Shown: piece after piece, positions 48,463-59,127 of the stretch
Layout: every line of letters starts with the position of its first letter
Numbering within the stretch: the stretch's first letter is position 1
Assembly (NCBI GenBank): GCA_013286145.1
Contig: JABDGH010000003.1
Location: 1-64,000 of the forward strand
Length of the DNA: 64,000 nt
Direction of reading: 5' to 3'
Source of the DNA: Verrucomicrobiota bacterium
GTDB taxonomy: Bacteria; Verrucomicrobiota; Verrucomicrobiia; Methylacidiphilales; UBA1321
Program-made: the position numbers and the translations under genes
The notes under the pieces: model-generated
Told to the model about the DNA's origin: nothing
Database searches by the model: none
What the model saw: the letters and a program-made list of their open reading frames with translations, nothing else

Positions 48463-49521
48463 GTGTATATAAAAAAACGTACCTCAACCGCCCGCTCCCG
48501 GATGGTAGCCGCACTTACGGGAGAGATCTTAAGTAACCCCGAACCAGCCGTTTTTCCAATCGCCAGCGAATATCAGCTTTGCGATCGATTTCATGTTAGC
48601 CGTGTTACAGTCAGACTTGCCTTAGGTGATCTTGAAAACCGTGGCCTGATCTTCCGCAAACATGGCAAAGGCACCTTCGCCCATGGCCGTTTGACACGTG
48701 TTCATCGAAATATCGGTGTCTTGATGAAATCTCCCCAAGCCGCCGAGCACCGCCCGGTTGCCGAAATAGTCCGTGGTGTGCAAACCGTCATGACTCCCCT
48801 CCGTTCGGCTGTCGTACTGATCGGCCTGGCACCCGAGGAATGGCGACCCGAAATGGCCAGCGGCCTGAGCGGCGTCCTCGTTTTTCCTCAAGATGTGACG
48901 CTCAAGGATTTAACCGTGCTTCAGGATCGAAAGTTACCCTATATCCTCGCGATGAAATCGTCCCTGCCAGGGCCCCAGATTCGCCTCGGCCAGATTACGG
49001 CTGCCCGGACTATGACGGAACAATTGCTGGCACTGGGTCATCGCCGAATCGCCCTGCTGTCGGGTTTTGAAGTTGGTCTTGATGCGCCCAAACGGGCAGG
49101 TGTTCATGAAGCATTGCATGCTGCGGGTATCAACCCGTCCGATATACCCGAATTTTCAGCCCATGACCAGGAAGGCGGCATCTTCCAGGCTGCCAGGGAA
49201 CTTCTACACTCACGCCCACGCCCCACCGCCGTGATTGCTTTCGACGACAGCCTCGGATCCATGGTGAGTTTTCAGGCACGCCGTTACGAAAATCTTCAGG
49301 TTCCTTCGGATCTCAGCATCGTCAGCTTTCACGACTGGCCTTACCTCAATTATATTGAGCCAGCGCTGACCACCGTACGATTCGAATTCTTTACCGCCGG
49401 TCAGCGCGCTGCAGAAGCTCTGGATCATGCAGCCACGACCGGCGAACCGGCTTCAGAAGTTGTTCTAGAACCCACCTATCGCCCAGGCCAGACACTCGCG
49501 CCTCCGCCGAGCGATCTTTAA
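48463..49521 (+). CDS. GntR-type HTH fused to LacI/GalR-type effector-binding domain (AraR-like architecture)
   Basis: HVSRVTVRLALGDLENRGLIFRKHGKGTFA then LGHRRIALLSG, IAFDDSLGSMVSFQARRYENLQVPSDLSIVSFHDWP; start codon uncertain. Confidence 0.88.
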   Translation: MYIKKRTSTARSRMVAALTGEILSNPEPAVFPIASEYQLCDRFHVSRVTVRLALGDLENRGLIFRKHGKGTFAHGRLTRVHRNIGVLMKSPQAAEHRPVAEIVRGVQTVMTPLRSAVVLIGLAPEEWRPEMASGLSGVLVFPQDVTLKDLTVLQDRKLPYILAMKSSLPGPQIRLGQITAARTMTEQLLALGHRRIALLSGFEVGLDAPKRAGVHEALHAAGINPSDIPEFSAHDQEGGIFQAARELLHSRPRPTAVIAFDDSLGSMVSFQARRYENLQVPSDLSIVSFHDWPYLNYIEPALTTVRFEFFTAGQRAAEALDHAATTGEPASEVVLEPTYRPGQTLAPPPSDL

Positions 49522-51464
49522 AATTGCAGGTAGGTGGATGTCTTAAGCCCCTGCTCGTAAGATTCGAGCAGGCGCATGCCTTCGTTGGGCTTGAGGACGT
49601 CCGCCTTGATCGCCCGGTCGATCTGCTCTTTCATCCCACGTTCGAGCAAAGTGGCGTCGTACTGCACATCACCCAAGACTTCCGCGATTGTGCTGCCGGG
49701 GATGGTCTCCTCGATGTAGAAACCGCTCTCTTCATCGGGATCGAGGAAGACATGCGCTTCATTCACGCGACCAAAAAGGTTATGAAGATCGCCCATGATG
49801 TCCTGGTACGCACCCAAAAGAAAGATGCCAAGGTAATAAGGTTTTCCGTTGAGTGCATGGAGCGGCAGTGTCTGGCGCACCTCGTCCTCGCCGTCGATGA
49901 ACTTGCTGATCTTGCCGTCTGAATCGCAGGTAATATCGACGAGCGTCGCATTATGTTCCGGCGCTTCGTTGAGCCGATGGATCGGAGCGATGGGGAAAAG
50001 CTGGCCCAGCGCCCAGTGATCCAGGAGCGATTGAAACACCGAAAAATTGCAGAGGAATTGGTCGCCAAGCGAATCCTTCAACTGGTTGATCTCGTCCGGT
50101 ATCGATTTTGAACCGCGGAAAAGACGGACGACACTCTCGGCAATTTCCCAGAAAAGCGTTTCGACCTGGGCCTTGGTCGCAAGATCGAGCAGGCCGAGAT
50201 CAAAGCGGGCCTGGGCGTCGTCCTTGATCTGCACCGCATCGTGAAAATGTTCGCGCCGATTTTTTTTATTCAAGGTCGCACGCAATTCGAGCAGGGCCGC
50301 CACGGGCTTGGACGGCTTGGCTCCCTCCGGCATCTCGAATGGCTTGGCCTTGGTTTTCTCGATAACCCCGAAGATATCGACGATCAGCACGGAATGATGC
50401 GCGACAATGGCGCGACCGCTTTCGCTGATCAAAGTCGGATGCGGCACTTTTTCCTCGTTGCAAACATCGGCCACGTTATAGACCACATCGCGCGCGTACT
50501 CGCCGAGGGTGTAATTCGTGCTGCTGTCGTAAGCGGAACGACTGCCGTCGTAATCGACGCCCAAGCCGCCGCCCACATCGAGATATTCCAATGGAAAACC
50601 GAGCTGCTTCAGCTTGGCGTAATAGCGGGCCGCTTCCCGCACGGCGCGCTTGACCGTCTGGATGTCGGGAATTTGCGATCCGATGTGGAAATGCATGAGC
50701 TTGAGGCAATCCTCCATCTGGTGTGCCTTGAGCATTTCAGTCGCTTCCATGACTTCGCTGGTGGAAAGTCCAAACTTGGCATTCTCTCCCCCGGAGGTTG
50801 CCCATTTGCCTGAACTTTTCGCCAGGAGCCGAATGCGAACACCGACGATGGGACGAACGCCGAGTTGCTGTGAAACTTCGATGATCGATTTCAGTTCCTC
50901 GACTTTTTCGACGACCATGATTGTCGTCTTGCCAAGCTTGCGTCCCAACAGCGCCATCTGGATGTAGAGCTGATCCTTGTAGCCGTTGCAGATAAGTAGG
51001 CATTCCGGATCGCGATGGATGGCCAGTGCGGCAAACAACTCGGGCTTGCTGCCGACTTCGATGCCGAATTTATAGGGCGCGCCCGCATCCATGATCTCTT
51101 CGACCACCTCGCGCAACTGATTCACCTTGATCGGGAAAACGCCACGATAGGGAGCTTGGTAACCAGCTTCAACGATGGCTGCCTGAAATTCTTCGTTGAG
51201 CACCTGCACGCGGTGACGCAATAAATCCTGAAAACGCAACAAAAGAGGAAACGTCAATCCACGGCCTCGTGCTTCCTCCACCACCGAAACAAAGTCGAGC
51301 ACCGGCCCCTGATCCTGGATTGGGCGCACGGTCATGTTGCCCGCATCGTTCACTCCAAAGTAGCCCGTGCCCCATCGCGCGATGTTATAAATGTTAAGCG
51401 CACGCGCGACATCCCACGGTTCTGACGGTATTCCCATTGGCTTTCTATAAGTCGTGGGCAGCAA
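49518..51464 (-). CDS. speA: Biosynthetic arginine decarboxylase
   Basis: GVFPIKVNQLREVVEEI (PLP lysine region), FGLSTSEVMEATEML, YLDVGGGLGVDYDGS. Confidence 0.96.
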   Translation of the reverse strand: MLPTTYRKPMGIPSEPWDVARALNIYNIARWGTGYFGVNDAGNMTVRPIQDQGPVLDFVSVVEEARGRGLTFPLLLRFQDLLRHRVQVLNEEFQAAIVEAGYQAPYRGVFPIKVNQLREVVEEIMDAGAPYKFGIEVGSKPELFAALAIHRDPECLLICNGYKDQLYIQMALLGRKLGKTTIMVVEKVEELKSIIEVSQQLGVRPIVGVRIRLLAKSSGKWATSGGENAKFGLSTSEVMEATEMLKAHQMEDCLKLMHFHIGSQIPDIQTVKRAVREAARYYAKLKQLGFPLEYLDVGGGLGVDYDGSRSAYDSSTNYTLGEYARDVVYNVADVCNEEKVPHPTLISESGRAIVAHHSVLIVDIFGVIEKTKAKPFEMPEGAKPSKPVAALLELRATLNKKNRREHFHDAVQIKDDAQARFDLGLLDLATKAQVETLFWEIAESVVRLFRGSKSIPDEINQLKDSLGDQFLCNFSVFQSLLDHWALGQLFPIAPIHRLNEAPEHNATLVDITCDSDGKISKFIDGEDEVRQTLPLHALNGKPYYLGIFLLGAYQDIMGDLHNLFGRVNEAHVFLDPDEESGFYIEETIPGSTIAEVLGDVQYDATLLERGMKEQIDRAIKADVLKPNEGMRLLESYEQGLKTSTYLQF

Positions 51465-51517
51465 TTTGCAATGCAGACTCGCGAAAATTTTATGACGGAT
51501 AGGTGACGATTTTCTTG

Positions 51518-52126
51518 CTAAGGCCGATAAATCTGTCCACGCCCAGTGGTGGGATCAATCTGCACACAGGCCCAATTGGACGGAAAACGAGCCGGATCGG
51601 ATTGCGTTGCCGCACGCAGGGTGAGAAACCATTTGGTTGCGGGATTCAAATCGGTGGACCCATCGGGTAGAAAATGGAAGACCCGTGTTTGATTATTCAG
51701 CTGCGTGTCGGTCGGATCCGGGGTCGCGATCTGGTTGTTCGCGCCAATGAGGGAAGAATGCTCGGGGGTGGCATCCATGACCACCGATGCCGGCAATAAC
51801 AATACATTACCGACCGGAGGCGTCGTTCCATCAGCCTTAAGCCAATGAAGCTGCATCGCACCATAGACTGGTAACTGCCGGGGTTGTGGCGGCAGATCAT
51901 AAATTCTTACCTCCACCGTCTCGTTCTGCGTCATGGCGCTCTGCCTCGCCGTGCTCAAGGTATCGTTGATCATTTCCGCACTGGTGGTTAAAGCGGCAGC
52001 CTGAACCACTGCGGTATAACCACCGATTGAAACTGCAAACAGAAAAACCATCAACACAATGGCCAGGAGCAATTCCAGCAGGGAAAAACCCGCAAGGCTT
52101 TTCTTGAATTTTAAGAATCGTGTCAT
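51518..52126 (-). CDS. Type IV pseudopilin-like protein (resembles Verru_Chthon cassette protein D)
   Basis: GFSLLELLLAIVLMVFLFAVSIGGYTAVVQ prepilin N-terminus; body like Verru_Chthon D from memory. Confidence 0.75.
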   Translation of the reverse strand: MTRFLKFKKSLAGFSLLELLLAIVLMVFLFAVSIGGYTAVVQAAALTTSAEMINDTLSTARQSAMTQNETVEVRIYDLPPQPRQLPVYGAMQLHWLKADGTTPPVGNVLLLPASVVMDATPEHSSLIGANNQIATPDPTDTQLNNQTRVFHFLPDGSTDLNPATKWFLTLRAATQSDPARFPSNWACVQIDPTTGRGQIYRP

Positions 52127-52149
52127 CCTGAGTTCCTCAAAGGATGACA
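52121..52149. repeat. Short inverted repeat spanning the pseudopilin start codon
   Basis: tgtcatcc / ggatgaca arms with 13-nt loop; similar to dispersed family arms. Confidence 0.7.
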
Positions 52150-52155
52150 AACCTC

Positions 52156-53046
52156 TTAGATAGCACAACTCCGTTGATTTCGTTTTTCGAGGTAACGCTG
52201 ATGATATTCTTCCGCGCGATAGAAATCGGGTGCGGGAAGAATTTGGGTCACCACCGGTCGTGAAAATTGACGTGATGCATCCAGCGCGGCCTTGGAAGCC
52301 TCCGCTGCCGTCTTCTGCGCTGGTGTATAATAAAAAATCACGGATCGATATTGGGTTCCCACGTCAGGCCCCTGCCGGTTCGGCGTTGTTGGATCGTGCT
52401 TCGACCAGAAAAGCTCCAATAATTTATCGTAGGAAATTTCGGCAGGGTCAAATTCGACATGCACCACTTCCGCATGACCCGTACGTCCCGTACAGACATC
52501 CTCATAGCCCGGATTTTTGAGCGTACCGCCCTGGTAGCCAACCGCTGTCTCGCGAACTCCCGGCAATTGTCGGTATGCGGCTTCAACGCCCCAAAAGCAA
52601 CCCGCGCCAAAACTTGCCTGTACCAGACCGGCCTGAACTCCATTTTTTTCCTTGCTCGACTCGACAAATTTCAAGGCTTCCGAATTCAGGCAATACCGCA
52701 ATTTGGTCGGTGGCGGGCCATCCTCAAAGACATGACCCAGATGCGCGTCGCATTGTGCACAGACAATTTCCGCGCGAACCATGCCGTGACTGGAATCCGT
52801 CACGGTCTCAACATTTTCTTTTTTTACCGGCTGGAAAAAACTGGGCCAGCCTGTGCCGGAATCGAATTTGGCATTGGAAGCAAAGAGCGGCAGATCGCAA
52901 CAAATACAGTGGTAAATACCGTCGCGATGATTGTCGTAAAACACGCCGCAAAAAGCTCGTTCAGTCCCCTTCCCGCGCGTGATTCGATATTGTTCATCGG
53001 TCAGTTGCTTTTTCCACTCTTCGTCCGTTTTGACTATTTTTTGCAT
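52156..53046 (-). CDS. msrBA: Bifunctional methionine sulfoxide reductase, MsrB-MsrA order
   Basis: [21 protein letters not shown] (MsrB) then [30 protein letters not shown] (MsrA). Confidence 0.94.
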   Translation of the reverse strand: MQKIVKTDEEWKKQLTDEQYRITRGKGTERAFCGVFYDNHRDGIYHCICCDLPLFASNAKFDSGTGWPSFFQPVKKENVETVTDSSHGMVRAEIVCAQCDAHLGHVFEDGPPPTKLRYCLNSEALKFVESSKEKNGVQAGLVQASFGAGCFWGVEAAYRQLPGVRETAVGYQGGTLKNPGYEDVCTGRTGHAEVVHVEFDPAEISYDKLLELFWSKHDPTTPNRQGPDVGTQYRSVIFYYTPAQKTAAEASKAALDASRQFSRPVVTQILPAPDFYRAEEYHQRYLEKRNQRSCAI

Positions 53047-53199
53047 AAGCCTTATCCATTTTTGCGGGGTTGATGTTCCGTGGAGCAATCCAAGCGAACC
53101 ATGCCTACTATACCACAACAGAAAACTCTTCAATCCACACCGTTTTGAGGTAGCACCTTAATTCGAGGAATTGAGAGAGCATCTTCAAAATAATCATCC

Positions 53200-53338
53200 G
53201 TCATCTCGAGCTTGTCGAGGGATCAGACGCGTGAGGGGTAATTGACAAGTTATGCAGTTTGAATCCGATGGCTTTTCGTGATCGCCTGACTTTTGGATAA
53301 GCAGGGTGTGTCTGATCCCTCGACAAGCTCGGGATGAC
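53200..53338. repeat. Paired-arm dispersed repeat
   Basis: gtcatctcgagcttgtcgagggatcagacgcg and tgtgtctgatccctcgacaagctcgggatgac. Confidence 0.92.
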
Positions 53339-53410
53339 AGCGCGCCTAGCACGTGTCTTATTTCCAAATTTGATATAAGTTTTTCCCGTCCAGAAAGCCA
53401 AGGAAAATCC

Positions 53411-54031
53411 ATGAAATCTCCCATTGAAGATACCATCTGGGCGTCAGAGTACGGTTCCGTGGCGATGGTACAGGCGGCATTCGATCGGTTTGGCCCTGAG
53501 TATCATCGGGCAATCATGGCCACTGGAGTTCCATCTGGCGCAGCGGAAGCCCTGATGTCTCATCTTCAACCCGATGCCCAGGGAATCGATTTCGGTTGTG
53601 GTTCCGGTGTGCTGGGCCTCGCTTTAAGAACGGCCGGACTGCACCAACTTTTGGACGGACTCGATCTCTCACCTGTCATGCTCAATCTGGCGCGGGAAAC
53701 GGGTTGTTACCGCCAACTACAACGTGCCAATTTGCTTTTGCCGAAAGAGTATCCCACCCTGTCAATACCTTACGATTTCGCCATTACCGTGGGACTGATC
53801 GGTGACTATGTGCCCTATTATGTTGCCCTTCCTTCCATCGTCCAGTCACTGCGTCCCGGTGGCCATCTCGGATTTGCGGTCGAACAAAAAAGCACCCCTT
53901 CTCACGCCATGGGAAAAATGGCCGCCGATCTTGGCCTGAGCTTTCTTTCCGAAACAATTCTTTCCGTTCCCGAGGCCAAACTTGCGGAACAAACCTACCA
54001 TTTTTTCGTCGCTCAACGAGCTAACGCATGA
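53411..54031 (+). CDS. SAM-dependent methyltransferase
   Basis: GIDFGCGSGVLGLALRTAG motif I, DGLDLSPVMLNLARE. Confidence 0.85.
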   Translation: MKSPIEDTIWASEYGSVAMVQAAFDRFGPEYHRAIMATGVPSGAAEALMSHLQPDAQGIDFGCGSGVLGLALRTAGLHQLLDGLDLSPVMLNLARETGCYRQLQRANLLLPKEYPTLSIPYDFAITVGLIGDYVPYYVALPSIVQSLRPGGHLGFAVEQKSTPSHAMGKMAADLGLSFLSETILSVPEAKLAEQTYHFFVAQRANA

Positions 54032-54049
54032 ATGGCGTAAATGACCCAA

Positions 54050-56716
54050 TCACTTCTTGTGCATGGTTCGGTCGGGGCCTACTTGCCGCGCATATTTTAA
54101 AACGATTTCCTTGATCGTGCCGACCTTGAAAGGTTTCATCACATAATCATCCATTCCGGCATCGAAACAGTGCTGTCGATCTTCCGGTGTAACGCCAGCG
54201 GTAACGGCGACAATCGTGGGGCGATGATTTACCACATGTTTTCGAACATGACGCGCGACGGTGAACCCATCGATATCCGGCATCTGTAAATCGAGAAGGA
54301 TGAGATCGTAGTTTCCTTTCTCGGCCATCTCAATGCCCGTTGTGCCATTTTCGGCCATATCGGGTTGATAACCAAGTGCGCGGAGAATCGTGAGCATCAC
54401 CTGCCGATTGGTCGGATTATCCTCCACCACGAGAATTTTAACCGGTAGATTCCCCGCAGAGTTCACATCGAGCAACCGCTGGGTACTCCGTGTGGTGGTC
54501 GCTGGCTCATTTTCACGGCCAGTCGCCCGGAGCAATTCCCGTTGCAGAGCCAGGGGTTTCCAAGGCTTGGAAATACTGCTGAAAAGATTGGCCTGACGAT
54601 AACGCGGATCCTGTTCATCCGTCACGCTGGAGCCAAGTAAAATCAAAGGCGTCGCCGCCGCAGTGGGTATCTTCCCCATGGCCATGGCAAGAGAGAGGCC
54701 ATCCATCTCAGGCATGAGCATATCGATGACAGCCACATCGAATTTCTCGCCCTTACTGAGCAAATCAAGCGCTTCCTTTGCCGAAGCACATGAGGTCACT
54801 ACCATGCGCCATCGGCGGGTATGCAAAACCAGCATCGAACGGCTCGTCTCGTTATCATCCACGATAAGCAAACGGCGATCCTCGAGCTTCGCCCCCACCA
54901 TTTCAGTCAATGTTTTGCGCCGTGCCGGGGCGGATGGAGCCTGGATGGTAAAAATAAAAATCGATCCATGCCCCAGATCGCTCGTGACCGTAACCGATCC
55001 ACCCATCAGTTCTATCAATCGTTTGCTAATAGCAAGGCCCAGACCAGTTCCCCCATAAGTGCGCGTAGCGGAGGCATCAACCTGGCTAAAGACTTGAAAA
55101 AGACAGTCCATCTTTTCCGGGGCGATGCCGATGCCAGAGTCCTTGATGGCAAAACTGATTTCCCATAAATCGTGGTCTTGAGTCGGATCCTCCCGATCGG
55201 TCGCGAGCTGATGCGCCTCGACTTCGATGTAAACTTCGCCTTCGGAAGTAAATTTGACCGCGTTACCGGCGAGGTTGAGCAGAATTTGACGCAAGCGATG
55301 ATCATCCCCCACCAGGCTGGCCGGAACGTCCTCGTGAATGTAATAGACCAGGTCGAGTTTCTTTTCGATGGCTTTCGGTGCCAAGACATCCAGGGATTCC
55401 TCCACACAACCGCGCAGATCGAAGGGATTATGGTTTAACGTAAACCGGCCCGCTTCGATCTTCGAAAAATCGAGAATATCATTGATGATGGAGAGAAGGG
55501 TTTCGCCACTGATGCGGATCGTCTCGACAAATTCGTGCTGGATGGACGTAAGCTCTGTTTCCATTAAAAGACCGGTCATGCCAATGACGCCATTCATCGG
55601 TGTACGAATTTCATGACTCATGTTGGCCAGAAATTCCGATTTTGCGCGGTTACCCACCTCAGCCATTGTCTTGGCTTCCAACAATCGATTCTCATTCTGA
55701 CGCCGCTCGGTAATGTCTCTTCCCGCCAGGGTATATAGAACCACTCCGTCCACGACCGTCCGGTCCAGGGTGACTTCCGAGAGAAAATGACGCCCCAAGC
55801 GCGAGAGGGCATTCGCCTCAACATAAGTCACCGTCGTTTCATTGATGCAATACTCACGCGCTTGCGCAAAAAAACCTTCGTCGATGAAGAGGGAATCGAC
55901 ATTTTGACCGATGAGAGGCGTATCTTCCTCGTAATCCCACAGCCGCACCGCCTCGCTATTGACCGAGAGGATTCGCCCCTCTTCATCCGTGGAAAAAATG
56001 GCTTCACTGACTGTGTTGAAAACAGCCATCAACTGCTTTTCGGAAGCGGTCAATTGCCGGGTCTCCCTGACAATCAAGTTCACCATGGGCCGAAAAATCA
56101 AAATAATCTCCGTCAGAAGCGTCAGGATGATGAGAGTGAAGATGATCAACTGGGTCAACAGGTACATGTGCCGTTTCCCCTCACGGTCATTCTGCGCTTG
56201 CAGGACAATCTGATTCAGTCCGTCAAGCATCTCGTGTTGAGCCTTTTCCTGGATATACCGCAGATTCGGATCACTGGCATTCAGAGTCTCTTGCGAAGCC
56301 GCCGCAACTTTCCGCGCAGCGCCCAGATAAGCCTGAACCTGGCTATCGACATGCCAGGGTTCGCCAAAATAGAGCGCCTGTAACCCCGATGAAAGATTGG
56401 GGGGCAGACCAAGCGTGGCATCACCATGGGTCAGGGCTTCCTCATCTTTCGCTATTTCATCAATGCTTACCCGCAATTGAGTTCGATAACTCTCCCTTTC
56501 GGCAACCGATTGAGCGTTCCCAATCATTGAACCGAAAAAAGCGATGCGCTGCGAATGCACCTGCTGTGCTTCGCTAATGCTGATAAATTGCGCATTTTCG
56601 CGTCCACTGATAACGCCAAAGTGCAGCGTCAAATAAGCCCCCAGGGAAAGAAGCGCTACAAGTACAAGCGCGAGGATATAGCGAAAAGTCAGCGCTCGTG
56701 GAATGTCTAGCCGCAT
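54050..56716 (-). CDS. Hybrid sensor histidine kinase with PAS, HisKA/HATPase and two REC domains
   Basis: [49 protein letters not shown] and [13 protein letters not shown] receivers. Confidence 0.95.
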   Translation of the reverse strand: MRLDIPRALTFRYILALVLVALLSLGAYLTLHFGVISGRENAQFISISEAQQVHSQRIAFFGSMIGNAQSVAERESYRTQLRVSIDEIAKDEEALTHGDATLGLPPNLSSGLQALYFGEPWHVDSQVQAYLGAARKVAAASQETLNASDPNLRYIQEKAQHEMLDGLNQIVLQAQNDREGKRHMYLLTQLIIFTLIILTLLTEIILIFRPMVNLIVRETRQLTASEKQLMAVFNTVSEAIFSTDEEGRILSVNSEAVRLWDYEEDTPLIGQNVDSLFIDEGFFAQAREYCINETTVTYVEANALSRLGRHFLSEVTLDRTVVDGVVLYTLAGRDITERRQNENRLLEAKTMAEVGNRAKSEFLANMSHEIRTPMNGVIGMTGLLMETELTSIQHEFVETIRISGETLLSIINDILDFSKIEAGRFTLNHNPFDLRGCVEESLDVLAPKAIEKKLDLVYYIHEDVPASLVGDDHRLRQILLNLAGNAVKFTSEGEVYIEVEAHQLATDREDPTQDHDLWEISFAIKDSGIGIAPEKMDCLFQVFSQVDASATRTYGGTGLGLAISKRLIELMGGSVTVTSDLGHGSIFIFTIQAPSAPARRKTLTEMVGAKLEDRRLLIVDDNETSRSMLVLHTRRWRMVVTSCASAKEALDLLSKGEKFDVAVIDMLMPEMDGLSLAMAMGKIPTAAATPLILLGSSVTDEQDPRYRQANLFSSISKPWKPLALQRELLRATGRENEPATTTRSTQRLLDVNSAGNLPVKILVVEDNPTNRQVMLTILRALGYQPDMAENGTTGIEMAEKGNYDLILLDLQMPDIDGFTVARHVRKHVVNHRPTIVAVTAGVTPEDRQHCFDAGMDDYVMKPFKVGTIKEIVLKYARQVGPDRTMHKK

Positions 56717-56808
56717 GAAACAACACTACGGCATTGCCGGCTCAGATGCACGCCTTGTCCTAATTTTTTAAAAATGGGTTTTATTATCAGGCGTGCGGAA
56801 AATAAAAG

Positions 56809-56841
56809 AAAATCCCGGACAAGATACTTGTCCGGGATTTT
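56809..56841 (-). terminator. Strong hairpin terminator
   Basis: aaaatcccggacaag ata cttgtccgggatttt, 15-bp perfect stem after OMP stop. Confidence 0.9.
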
Positions 56842-56865
56842 CGACTGAACAGTTTGAAGACAGGA

Positions 56866-57684
56866 TTAGAAGTTATACTTCACACCAGCGGTGATCAGGT
56901 GCTGCCCCAAATAATCCGACTTAAAGGTATAGCTATTGGGCGAACCAGCAGCCAGATTGGAAAAATTAACTGAAGAAAACTGGGGATCGATTGCAACCAG
57001 GTACTTATATTCGGTGAAGACATCCCAGTTCCTGAAAACTTCGACATCACAACCAATCAATCCTTGGACAGCGGGCGAGAGGTTATCGGCATTGACGTGA
57101 TTGTTGCCACTATTCGTATTGCCAGTCGCGCTTGTTAAAGTGGCCCTGCTCAACTTGGTATATTCCAAACCGATACCAGAACCAAGGTAGGGAGTGAGTA
57201 TTGTACCCGTCTTGAGGCGGATGATGCCATTAACCATGAAGGCACCCGAGTCCTGAGTGCTCGATTCGGTAATGGTGCTTCCAGGGCTTCCCAAATAGCT
57301 AAACGTGGTTTTGGCTTTGGCACCCAGATAAAGAGCTTCGGCTTCGACGGCAGGCTGAAGCTTAAATTCGCCGTCGATTGTGTAGGATTCAAAATTGTAA
57401 CCAGCCTTGATTCCACCAACGCCTCCTACATCACCACTGGTGCTGCCACCCTGCTTAAATACGCCAGTCGAAGGGAAAGAGGTGGCCGTAGGATCAATCG
57501 AGGTGTGGGTGTTGTAGTTCTGGGCGAAGTTGGCACCACCATAGACACCGACATAATAGCCGGCATCGGTAGGACGAATCTCAGGAGCCATCATTCTCAT
57601 CTCCTTGGCATCAGGAGGACCAGCGTAAGCCGAAACTGTAATAACTGCGCAAAGGACTGTGCTGGCAATAACTTTTAATTTCAT
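56866..57684 (-). CDS. Outer membrane beta-barrel protein (paralog 1)
   Basis: Signal peptide MKLKVIASTVLCAVITVSAYAG; YYVGVYGGANFAQNY; ends HLITAGVKYNF. Confidence 0.85.
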   Translation of the reverse strand: MKLKVIASTVLCAVITVSAYAGPPDAKEMRMMAPEIRPTDAGYYVGVYGGANFAQNYNTHTSIDPTATSFPSTGVFKQGGSTSGDVGGVGGIKAGYNFESYTIDGEFKLQPAVEAEALYLGAKAKTTFSYLGSPGSTITESSTQDSGAFMVNGIIRLKTGTILTPYLGSGIGLEYTKLSRATLTSATGNTNSGNNHVNADNLSPAVQGLIGCDVEVFRNWDVFTEYKYLVAIDPQFSSVNFSNLAAGSPNSYTFKSDYLGQHLITAGVKYNF

Positions 57685-57779
57685 ATTTTCTCCGGGCTAA
57701 TTTTGGGAGAGGCATTATTTAGGAAAAAAGGATTTTTGACAACTTCTTTCGGAAATCGACAATTTAAGCTCACTAAAGA

Positions 57780-57812
57780 AAAACCTCGGACGAGAAACTC
57801 GTCCGAGGTTTT
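57780..57812 (-). terminator. Strong hairpin terminator
   Basis: aaaacctcggacgag aaa ctcgtccgaggtttt, 15-bp perfect stem. Confidence 0.9.
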
Positions 57813-57836
57813 CAGCTAACCAGTTTGAGGACTGGA

Positions 57837-58607
57837 TTAGAAACCGTACTTCACACCAGCAACGATCAGGTGCTGCTGAAGTTGATCGGGCTTGAAACGG
57901 TAATCGAGGCCGGAGATTCCTGCCACGTTGGAATACTTGAGATCCGTACCCAAGGCATCGATGAACTTATATTCCGTAAAGAGGCTCCAATGAGGAACCA
58001 CTTCGTAGTCGAAACCGGCCAGAAGCTGCACGGCGAAATCGACGTCGCTGCTGTTCAAACCAGTGATCTTGCCGGGACCTGCGACAGGAACGAGTTCTGT
58101 GTGAGCGGTGATATATTCTCCGCCAATACCTGCGCCAATATAAGGCGTAAGAGGGAAGTCGAGTTTGAAGCGGAGGATTCCGTTCACAAACCAGGCTGCT
58201 GAATTGTAAGACGTATTATCGTTAATAGGAATTACGGAAGTTGCCGTGCTCGTAGAGCCGATGTAAAGGGCTTCACCCTCCACTCCAGGCTGAAGACGCA
58301 AACCGTCAAAGATAGGATATGACTCGAAATTATAACCGGCTTTGATTCCACCTACGCCACCCCAATCCGCACTGGTGCTGGCTCCGGGAACGTCAAGATT
58401 GCCGCCAGCGAGGCTCAACGTGCGGCGGTCATTGCCGTAGTCGGTGCTAAATTGGGCGCCACCATAGATGCCCACATAAAAACCGGCGTCACATGCAGGA
58501 GCGGGAGCCATTTCCTTCATATCCTTCATGTCCTTGGAATCTCCGGCATGAGCCGAGATCGAGATGGCTGCTAAAAGAGCTGCCACGGTAAAAGCTTTGA
58601 ATTTCAT
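57837..58607 (-). CDS. Outer membrane beta-barrel protein (paralog 2)
   Basis: MKFKAFTVAALLAAISISAHAG; FYVGIYGGAQFSTDYGND; ends HLIVAGVKYGF. Confidence 0.85.
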   Translation of the reverse strand: MKFKAFTVAALLAAISISAHAGDSKDMKDMKEMAPAPACDAGFYVGIYGGAQFSTDYGNDRRTLSLAGGNLDVPGASTSADWGGVGGIKAGYNFESYPIFDGLRLQPGVEGEALYIGSTSTATSVIPINDNTSYNSAAWFVNGILRFKLDFPLTPYIGAGIGGEYITAHTELVPVAGPGKITGLNSSDVDFAVQLLAGFDYEVVPHWSLFTEYKFIDALGTDLKYSNVAGISGLDYRFKPDQLQQHLIVAGVKYGF

Positions 58608-58738
58608 TTTTATATTTCTCCGTTTGTTGGGGGTTGAAGTTGAGACTATCTGGACAAAAAGAATGGATGGCAACTTATTTTTACGAATTTACTTAAGCTC
58701 GGTTAAGTGAGATTTAGAAAGCACTTGATGGAACTTTT

Positions 58739-59059
58739 CTACGAGTAGCGCACATCTTTGCAAGGCTCCATCTCGTAGTCCAAAGTTTTGGTGGCGGTCA
58801 CGAAAGGCCCGAGTATTTGTCGCTCGAATTGGATGTAAACGGCGTTCTCGTGCACATAGGCCAGTTTGTCCAAATTTTCCACGTCGAAGGAAAAGAAGAA
58901 GGTGTGGGGATTGTTCGTCGTATCGACCCGTTTGCCCACCCGCAGGTTGTTGACTTCCGGTATCTTCAGCAGCCGGATTCGGATTTCCACCATGATTTCC
59001 TCCAGTTTGGAGGGGATAACTTCCGGCTTGGTCGTCAGGAGCATGAGATGGTGAATCAT
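58739..59059 (-). CDS. Dabb-family (stress-responsive A/B barrel) protein
   Basis: MIHHLMLLTTKPEVIPSKLEEIMVEIRIRLLKIPEVNNLRVGKRVDTTN ... FETLGPFV-type ending. Confidence 0.85.
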   Translation of the reverse strand: MIHHLMLLTTKPEVIPSKLEEIMVEIRIRLLKIPEVNNLRVGKRVDTTNNPHTFFFSFDVENLDKLAYVHENAVYIQFERQILGPFVTATKTLDYEMEPCKDVRYS

Positions 59060-59127
59060 AAAAGTGGCAGGCGAATGCGAAGTTTGCGGAGGCAAACGGT
59101 TCTGTCAAGTTTGACGACATGCCTGCA

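Noticed and set aside
52156-53046. MsrB-MsrA fusion as a novelty
   Set aside because: Fused Msr proteins in either order are already known.
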